In this document: positions 1-4,575 of the stretch, one piece after another
Layout of the letters: each line of letters begins with the position of its first letter
Numbering within the stretch: the stretch's first letter is position 1
NCBI GenBank assembly: GCA_046048295.1
Contig: JBJOGJ010000173.1
Span: 1-8,555 of the forward strand
DNA: 8,555 nt
Source of the DNA: CBDCWA01 sp046048295
GTDB taxonomy: Bacteria > Pseudomonadota > Alphaproteobacteria > Rhizobiales > Hyphomicrobiaceae
Direction of reading: 5' to 3'
Position numbers and translations under genes: made by a program
The notes under the pieces: generated by a model
The model's database searches: none
The model's input: only the letters and a program-made list of their open reading frames with translations
What the model was told of the DNA's origin: nothing

Positions 1-6
1 GACAAG

Positions 7-807
7 ATGCTTCGAGTGAACTACAGGCCCATCGGCACCGCCGCTGTCGTGGCGGCGAGCCTTCTGTGCGGCGCCTGTGCCGGAACCGGCGAACTGGCTC
101 TCGGAGGTCCGAAGTCGACCATCACGGGTAGCACGGGCAGCACGAGAGTCGCCCAGGCGCCGGCACCGGTGGACAATGCCAGCGAACTCGACAAGGCGAT
201 CACCTACTGGGGCAAGCGCAGCGCCGAGAATCCCGGCGACGCAAAGGCGGTGCTGAACTTCGTACGCAACCTGGTCGCTGCCGATCGAAAGCAGCAGGCG
301 CTCACCGTCTTGCAGCAGGCTTCGATCTACCATGGCGGCAACCGCGAATTCGCCGGCGAATACGGCAGACTTGCGCTGTCTCTCGGCCAAGTCTCGCTCG
401 CAGAACACCTGCTGAAGGCGGCCGACAGCGAGACAGAACCCGACTGGAAGATCGTCGCCGCGCTCGGAACCGCGACCGCGAAGCAAGGCAAGTATGAAGC
501 CGCGGTGCCATATTTCAAGCGGGCGCTGCAGCTGAAGCCAGGCGAGAAGACCCTCCTCAACAACCTTGCCATGGCTCTTGCCGCCAACGGCCGAGCCGCC
601 GAGGCGGAGCAACTGCTTCGCCAAGCCGCCGGTGCGTCCACCCCGGGCGACAAGATCCACAAGAACCTGGCCCTCGTGCTCAGCCTGCAGGGCAAGGACG
701 CAGAAGCGCAGCAGGTTATGGCAGGCCACGCATCACTGCGCGGCATCCAGCCGGTCGAGAAGATCACCCGAAGCGGCTGGACTACGAAATTCGCCGAGGT
801 GCGCTAA
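7..807 (+). CDS. tadD: TadD-like TPR lipoprotein of the Flp/Tad pilus locus
   Basis: This 266-residue protein probably helps assemble the Tad secretion apparatus, as TadD does, by docking to partners through TPR helices. Residues 8-24 form a hydrophobic export signal ending in the Cys-rich stretch LLCGAC. Cys24 is the likely lipidated residue, although Cys at -3 is not a textbook lipobox. Residues 25-60 are a Gly/Ser/Thr/Pro-rich linker. From about 60 to 240 the chain is helical with TPR-like repeats; the clearest is 147-180 (KQGKYEAAVPYFKRALQLKP), followed by 181-214 (LLNNLAMALAANGRAAEAEQ) and a weaker one at 216-240. The gene faces the pilus operon across the inserted ars genes and ends 3 nt from the aqpS stop. 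The window begins only 6 nt upstream of the ATG, so neither the ribosome site nor the promoter can be judged. The TPR assignment is firm; the TadD name rests on context. Confidence 0.83.
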   Translation: MLRVNYRPIGTAAVVAASLLCGACAGTGELALGGPKSTITGSTGSTRVAQAPAPVDNASELDKAITYWGKRSAENPGDAKAVLNFVRNLVAADRKQQALTVLQQASIYHGGNREFAGEYGRLALSLGQVSLAEHLLKAADSETEPDWKIVAALGTATAKQGKYEAAVPYFKRALQLKPGEKTLLNNLAMALAANGRAAEAEQLLRQAAGASTPGDKIHKNLALVLSLQGKDAEAQQVMAGHASLRGIQPVEKITRSGWTTKFAEVR

Positions 808-810
808 GCA

Positions 811-1524
811 TCACGACCGGATCGAGCGCTCTCCGGCATCGGCGGGCGCTTTTTCCGTCGAACCCTGAGCCAACAGCAGACGACAAACAATTAGTGCCGC
901 AACGGCACCGATGCACTGCGCCAGGATGAAGGCAGGGGCATCGGCCGGCCGGATACCCGCAAAGCTGTCGGTCATGGCGCGAGCGACGGTTACTGCAGGA
1001 TTGGCAAACGACGTCGACGCGGTGAACCAGTAGGCCGACGTGATATAGAGCGCGACGGCCGTGGGTACCGCCGCCCGGTTGGCGCGCAGGGTCAGCAGGA
1101 TCGTCACGACGAGACCGAACGTCGCCACGCCTTCGGCAAACCATTGTGCCGGTCCGGTTCGCACCTTGCCAGAGAACTGGAAGACATCGGCCTCGAACAT
1201 GACGTGCACCGCAAGCACACCCAGGATGCCTCCTGCGACCTGCAGCAGAACATAGGCCAGGGCGTCACCCGCCTCCGTCTCGCCGCGAAGCCAGAAGGTC
1301 AGCGTGACCGCGGGATTGAAGTGGGCGCCGGAGATGGGCCCCAGCATCGTTATCAGCACAAAGAGCATAGCGCCGGTTGCAATGGTATTGCAGAGAAGCG
1401 CGAGCGCAACGTTGCCGCCCGAAAGCCGTTCCGCCATGATGCCGGAGCCGACAACGGCGGCGAGCAGAAATGCGGTGCCGAGCATTTCTGCACCGAGGCG
1501 GCGGGATCTTGCCGTAGCTTCCAC
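811..1524 (-). CDS. aqpS: AqpS-type aquaglyceroporin of an arsenic-resistance operon
   Basis: This 237-residue MIP-family channel probably lets arsenite, As(OH)3, leave the cell by diffusion after ArsC has reduced arsenate, as described for S. meliloti AqpS. The two pore half-helices are visible: HFNPAVT with Asn70 and FANPAVT with Asn175. Hydrophobic segments fit the six-helix MIP fold, starting at AEMLGTAFLLAAVVGSG and ending at FILAQCIGAVAALIVCRLLL. The residue after the second NPA is Val178; water- and glycerol-selective MIPs usually have the filter Arg there. I chose the GTG at 1524 because AAGGAG (1532-1537) lies 7 nt upstream and the start follows the arsC stop by 2 nt, which points to translational coupling. 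The first in-frame ATG is at 1485 and would trim the N-terminal basic segment. The longer upstream reading frame only overlaps arsC and is not part of the gene. The last ~12 residues (APADAGERSIRS) are encoded opposite the tadD terminator. Confidence 0.9.
   Translation of the reverse strand: MEATARSRRLGAEMLGTAFLLAAVVGSGIMAERLSGGNVALALLCNTIATGAMLFVLITMLGPISGAHFNPAVTLTFWLRGETEAGDALAYVLLQVAGGILGVLAVHVMFEADVFQFSGKVRTGPAQWFAEGVATFGLVVTILLTLRANRAAVPTAVALYITSAYWFTASTSFANPAVTVARAMTDSFAGIRPADAPAFILAQCIGAVAALIVCRLLLAQGSTEKAPADAGERSIRS
825..854 (+). terminator. Intrinsic terminator of tadD, embedded in the aqpS 3' end
   Basis: An 11-position stem (825-835 with 840-850; one mismatch, one G-U pair) closes a GCAT loop and runs straight into five T residues (850-854). 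It lies 17 nt past the tadD stop and reads as a terminator only on the + strand. The same bases encode about residues 225-234 of the convergent aquaporin on the other strand, where no T-run follows the hairpin. Confidence 0.72.
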
Positions 1525-1526
1525 TC

Positions 1527-2039
1527 TCAAGCTCCTTCGGCTGGCGAACGCTGACCAATGTCGTCGAGCCTCTTCTGTAGTGTGAGCCTGTCGAGGGAAG
1601 CAAGTGGTAGATTGACGAAGATCGAAATGCGCTGGTGCATCATGCGGTGCGTTTCGGCAAATGCGAAGCGGCGCTCTGCCTCGGTACCCTCGGCGCTCGA
1701 GGGGTCGGGTATGCCCCAGTGTGCCGTCATCGGCTGGCCGGGCCACACCGGGCAGGTCTCGTTGGCTGCGCTGTCGCAAACGGTGAATACGAAGTCGAGC
1801 GGCGGTGCCCCCGGCTCGGCGAACTCCTCCCATGATTTCGAACGGAGAGCCGACGTGTCGTAGTTCAGCCGCTTTAGAAGATCGATGGCGTAGGGATGAA
1901 CCTCGCCACGGGGCTGTGAGCCTGCGCTGTAACCCTTGAACCTGCCAGCGCCAACGCTGTTGACGATGCATTCGGCGATTACAGAACGTGCTGAATTGTG
2001 GGTACAGAGAAACAAGACGTTAAATGGCCTATCGGTCAT
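1527..2039 (-). CDS. arsC: Arsenate reductase, low-molecular-weight phosphatase fold
   Basis: This 170-residue cytosolic enzyme reduces arsenate to arsenite for export by the adjacent channel. The N-terminal phosphate loop is CTHNSARS (Cys12 nucleophile, Arg18, Ser19), the C-x5-R motif of low-molecular-weight tyrosine phosphatases and ArsC. Further Cys are Cys88 and Cys96 in VCDSAANETCPVW, which could relay the disulfide as Cys82/Cys89 do in the thioredoxin-linked S. aureus enzyme. MTAHWGIPDP carries Asp112 at the general-acid position. It is longer than the ~130-residue Gram-positive enzymes; the extra C-terminal helix (from about 125) is, as I recall, common in rhizobial homologues. The start lies 11 nt after the arsR stop with only a weak ribosome site, so coupling to arsR translation is likely. 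The electron donor (thioredoxin or glutaredoxin) cannot be read from sequence. A phosphotyrosine phosphatase role is the alternative, but the operon argues against it. Confidence 0.93.
   Translation of the reverse strand: MTDRPFNVLFLCTHNSARSVIAECIVNSVGAGRFKGYSAGSQPRGEVHPYAIDLLKRLNYDTSALRSKSWEEFAEPGAPPLDFVFTVCDSAANETCPVWPGQPMTAHWGIPDPSSAEGTEAERRFAFAETHRMMHQRISIFVNLPLASLDRLTLQKRLDDIGQRSPAEGA
1532..1537 (-). promoter_or_regulatory. Shine-Dalgarno AAGGAG that sets the GTG start of aqpS
   Basis: AAGGAG on the minus strand lies inside the last codons of arsC, 7 nt before GTG 1524-1522. It is a near-perfect ribosome site and decides the start in favour of GTG over the downstream ATG at 1485. Confidence 0.75.
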
Positions 2040-2050
2040 GACACGGTACT

Positions 2051-2413
2051 CTATCGTCTGGTTGCAGATTTCGGTGAAGGCTTACAGGAGGCGCCGGCTC
2101 GTGAGACATCGCTGCCGCAAAGTTCCGGGCGCCCCTCGCAGCAGTCCTCGGCCAGAAAGGCCAGAAATGCACGCATGGATTCAATGTGAACGGCATAGCG
2201 GATATAGCGGCCCTCGCGGGTCGAATATACGAGGCCTGCACGGTCGAGCTCCTTCAGATGGAATGACGTCGCCGTCGGGCTGATGCCGATCGCGCGGGCG
2301 ATTTCGCCTGCCGGCACCGGGTTCGGTCCGTGCCGGACCAGTAGCCTGAAGATCGCAAGCCGATGCTCGTGGGCGAGGGCCTGCAACGCCCTGACTGCGC
2401 TTTCGTTGTCCAT
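2051..2413 (-). CDS. arsR: ArsR-family arsenite-responsive winged-helix repressor
   Basis: This 120-residue protein is the likely repressor of its own operon, released from DNA by As(III). Residues 4-27 (VRALQALAHEHRLAIFRLL) are the typical ArsR N-terminal helix pair. Residues 35-62 hold the helix-turn-helix ending in TSFHLKELDRAGLV, and 63-75 form the wing (YSTREGRYIRYAV). The ELCVCDL metal site of E. coli ArsR is absent. Instead Cys91-Cys92 and Cys99 cluster in EDCCEGRPELC near the C-terminus, with Cys110 beyond. This resembles the C-terminal arsenite site of Acidithiobacillus ferrooxidans ArsR (known for Cys95/96/102). Assignment to arsenic rather than antimony or another metal relies on the arsC and aqpS neighbours. 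It is the first gene of the operon, with its promoter and candidate operator immediately upstream. The ATG at 2413 has only a weak GGA upstream. Confidence 0.92.
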   Translation of the reverse strand: MDNESAVRALQALAHEHRLAIFRLLVRHGPNPVPAGEIARAIGISPTATSFHLKELDRAGLVYSTREGRYIRYAVHIESMRAFLAFLAEDCCEGRPELCGSDVSRAGASCKPSPKSATRR

Positions 2414-2419
2414 ATGTCC

Positions 2420-2442
2420 AATATTTCAAGAATTCATGTATT
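2420..2442 (-). promoter_or_regulatory. Candidate ArsR operator (imperfect inverted repeat)
   Basis: A 23-bp AT-rich imperfect inverted repeat (outer arms AATA/TATT; 7 of 11 arm positions match) overlaps the downstream half of the candidate -10 box and the expected transcription start of arsR. Its location suits an autorepressor, but the symmetry is modest and the site is inferred. Confidence 0.4.
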
Positions 2443-2467
2443 ATGCAATTAAAAAATGACAAATCAA
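2440..2467 (-). promoter_or_regulatory. Candidate sigma-70 promoter of the arsR-arsC-aqpS operon
   Basis: On the minus strand a -35-like TTGATT (2467-2462) is followed, after a 16-bp spacer, by a -10-like CATAAT (2445-2440). The region is strongly AT-rich against a GC-rich background. Transcription would start near 2433, giving a leader of about 20 nt before the arsR ATG at 2413. Confidence 0.55.
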
Positions 2468-2474
2468 ACGACGA

Positions 2475-2497
2475 AGCCCCGGCGAAATGCCGGGGCT
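2475..2497 (-). terminator. Intrinsic terminator closing the cpa/tad operon after tadC
   Basis: A perfect 9-bp GC-rich stem (AGCCCCGGC at 2475-2483 with GCCGGGGCT at 2489-2497) closes a 5-nt loop, 35 nt beyond the tadC stop. On the minus strand it is followed by a T-rich but interrupted tract ending in six T residues (2456-2451). It also shields the ars promoter, which starts 8 nt further on, from pilus-operon read-through. The interrupted T-run is the only weakness. Confidence 0.75.
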
Positions 2498-2532
2498 CCA
2501 CGCAACACAAACCTAGAATGGCGTTGGCTCTG

Positions 2533-3525
2533 TCAGTCGAACTTCATCACCTGAATGATGGCCGGGCCAAGAATGACGACGAACAGCACAGGCAGGAAGA
2601 AGACGATCATAGGGACAGTCAGCTTTGGTGGCAGCGCTGCAGCCTTCTTCTCGGCTTCCGACATGCGCATCTCGCGGTTCTCCTTGGCCATGACGCGCAG
2701 CGCCTGTCCAACAGGGGTACCGTATCGCTCAGACTGGACCAGTGCAGTCGAGACCGCCTTGATGCCGGGCAGGCCAGTGCGGTTGCCCAGGTTCTCATAG
2801 GCCTGGCGCCGGTCCTGCAGATAGGAGAGCTCCGCAGTGGTCAGCGACAGCTCCTCGGCGAGTTCGATCGACTGGGAGGTGATCTCCTTCGAAACCTTGC
2901 CGAACGCTGCCTCGATCGACATGCCCGCCTGGACGCAGATGAGCAGCATGTCGAGAGAATCAGGGAAGGCTGCCTTGATCGACTGCTGACGGCGGGCGAT
3001 CATGTTGGAAAGGAACATGTTGGGCAGGTAGAAGCCGACGAAGCCAGCTCCAAGCGCCATCATGAACTTGATCATCGGCGGATACTTGAGCTGTGGCGCG
3101 ATGAGGAAGAGATAGACCAGGGCCGCTATGATGACGATGATCGGCATCACTACGCGGAAGAACATGTAGGTTACAAGCGGACCCTGGCCGCGCAGACCGG
3201 CCATCTTGAGCTGCGCCTTGAGCTCGGCGGTTTCGAACTTGGAACGCAGGTCGAGGTTGTCGACCATCTGCTTCATGAACCCCTTCGGGGCCTGGCGGAG
3301 CGAACCAACGCCGCCACCACCTGCAACCTCACCGGCTTTCAACTCGGTCAAGCGGGCAGCGCGCATCTTGTTGCGTTCAGTCGCCATTACCTTCATGCGC
3401 TGAGCGGTACGGTCGCGCTCCATCATCGGCATGACGATGGTCAGCACAGTGGCGAAAGCCGCAATAGCCGACATGATCATGACCAGCATCTGCGGGCGCA
3501 AGACCAATTCGATGAAGTCCATCAT
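2533..3525 (-). CDS. tadC: Tad pilus inner-membrane platform protein TadC (GSPII_F domain)
   Basis: This 330-residue inner-membrane protein partners TadB as the platform on which the CpaF ATPase acts to polymerise Flp pilin. An N-terminal membrane helix (about 12-34) is followed by a basic cytoplasmic segment (35-110). Two more helices lie at about 121-142 and 153-174. A GspF-type domain follows (about 186-290, FPDSLDMLLICVQAGMSIEAAF and SERYGTPVGQALRVMA), and a last helix at about 301-325 (KLTVPMIVFFLPVLFVVILG). Length and layout match rhizobial TadC. It is the last gene of the pilus operon, 45 nt downstream of tadB, with a terminator behind it. AGGTG (3530-3534) lies 4 nt before the first ATG and 7 nt before an immediately following second ATG, so the start is uncertain by one codon. 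Confidence 0.94.
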   Translation of the reverse strand: MMDFIELVLRPQMLVMIMSAIAAFATVLTIVMPMMERDRTAQRMKVMATERNKMRAARLTELKAGEVAGGGGVGSLRQAPKGFMKQMVDNLDLRSKFETAELKAQLKMAGLRGQGPLVTYMFFRVVMPIIVIIAALVYLFLIAPQLKYPPMIKFMMALGAGFVGFYLPNMFLSNMIARRQQSIKAAFPDSLDMLLICVQAGMSIEAAFGKVSKEITSQSIELAEELSLTTAELSYLQDRRQAYENLGNRTGLPGIKAVSTALVQSERYGTPVGQALRVMAKENREMRMSEAEKKAAALPPKLTVPMIVFFLPVLFVVILGPAIIQVMKFD

Positions 3526-3537
3526 AGGGCACCTGCC

Positions 3538-3547
3538 TTAGCGCTAA
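3538..3547. repeat. Perfect 10-bp palindrome in the tadB-tadC gap
   Basis: TTAGCGCTAA is self-complementary and sits in the 45-nt gap between tadB and tadC, just upstream of the tadC ribosome site. It has no loop and no T-run, so it is not a terminator. A function is not shown; such a palindrome can arise by chance. Confidence 0.3.
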
Positions 3548-3570
3548 AGTCGCTTGATCCCTTCACAGGC

Positions 3571-4575
3571 TCAGTACTTGAAGTTGATCATCTTCTTCAT
3601 CACGAGTACGCCGAATGTCATCCAGACCGCAGCGCAGATGAGCATGAACACGCCAACCTTGGTGGCAAACAGCAGCCCGATGTAGTTCGGAGTCGTGATG
3701 TAGACCATCGACATAACGATGAATGGCAGTGCACCAAGCACCATGGCCGAGGCCTTTGCTTCAGCCGAAAGTGCCGCAACCTTCATCTGCAACGTCTTGC
3801 GGTCACGAAGAACGCCAGAGAGGTTGCCCAGAGCTTCCGAAAGGTTGCCGCCCGCCTGCTGCTGGATACCGATGACGATCGCGAAGAACTTCACCTCCGG
3901 CAGTGGCATGCGTGCCATCATGCGCTCGAAGCAATCCTGAAGAGGTACGCCGACGCGCTGCTGGTCGACCACTTCCTGGAACTCCTCGCGGATAGGAGAG
4001 GGCGACTCACGCGCGATGATCTGCAGACATTCATTGAGCGGAAGGCCAGACTTGACGCCACGGACGATGACGTCGATGGCGTTCGCAAACTCGTTCAGGA
4101 ACTTGGCCTGGCGGCGCTTGGTCATCTTTCCAACCACGAAGCGCGGCAGACCGAACATGCCGATGAACGCCGCAGCAGCGGTGGCGGGCCAAGGCATGTT
4201 CGGAAGGCCGAAGTACATGGCGAGCCCGACAACGGCACCGGAAGCGACACTCGCGATCCAGAAGCCCTTAGGCGTGATATCGAGGCCGGCGCGCTGCAGC
4301 CGCAAGCGTAATGATACCTTTTCCTTGGCGGCCTGACGCTGCTCGATCTCCTTCAGAGTATCGGCAACGGCCTTACGACGGTTCGCTGTCTCGGTTGCAG
4401 CATTGACCCGTGCGACGCGCTTCGATTTGCTCTCGGTAACGCTCTTCAATCGCTGCTCTGCCTGCTTCTCGCCCGAGAAGTAGGGAAATGCGAGTGCATA
4501 AGCGATGCCGGCGACTGCGAAGCCGCCGAGGAGAACCGCCAAGAGCTGGATAGTTTGCGGGTCTAGATCAGCCAT
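3571..4575 (-). CDS. tadB: Tad pilus inner-membrane platform protein TadB (GSPII_F domain)
   Basis: This 334-residue protein is the second polytopic platform protein of the Flp pilus machine. It has an N-terminal membrane helix (about 9-30, LLAVLLGGFAVAGIAYALAF), then a charged cytoplasmic segment (33-95). A hydrophobic pair follows (about 104-148). The GspF domain covers about 158-285, with the characteristic ANAIDVIVRGVKSGLPLNEC, GVPLQDCFERM and QQQAGGNLSEALGNLSGVLR. Two C-terminal helices (about 277-293 and 301-327) end in KKMINFKY. I chose the ATG at 4575, which overlaps the cpaF stop by 8 nt (ATGGCTGA) and has GGAGAG 4 nt upstream. A longer in-frame start at 4638 would run through cpaF coding and add a basic, non-homologous leader. 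The overlap implies coupled translation of ATPase and platform protein. Confidence 0.94.
   Translation of the reverse strand: MADLDPQTIQLLAVLLGGFAVAGIAYALAFPYFSGEKQAEQRLKSVTESKSKRVARVNAATETANRRKAVADTLKEIEQRQAAKEKVSLRLRLQRAGLDITPKGFWIASVASGAVVGLAMYFGLPNMPWPATAAAAFIGMFGLPRFVVGKMTKRRQAKFLNEFANAIDVIVRGVKSGLPLNECLQIIARESPSPIREEFQEVVDQQRVGVPLQDCFERMMARMPLPEVKFFAIVIGIQQQAGGNLSEALGNLSGVLRDRKTLQMKVAALSAEAKASAMVLGALPFIVMSMVYITTPNYIGLLFATKVGVFMLICAAVWMTFGVLVMKKMINFKY

Noticed and set aside
747..780. CCAGCCG...CGGCTGG inverted repeat as a terminator for aqpS
   Set aside because: The 7-bp arms are 20 nt apart with no T-run on either strand, and the repeat lies in TPR-protein coding sequence. Chance is sufficient.
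1525..1971. N-terminal extension of the aquaporin frame to an ATG at 1971
   Set aside because: The extra residues are basic, lack MIP homology and lie wholly within arsC in another frame. The GTG at 1524 has a strong ribosome site.
2443..4311. Very long plus-strand frame (622 codons) opposite tadC and tadB
   Set aside because: Its product is His/Asp/Arg/Gln-rich with no domain, it runs antisense through two clear GspF-family genes, and it begins inside the ars promoter. It is a codon-bias shadow in GC-rich DNA.
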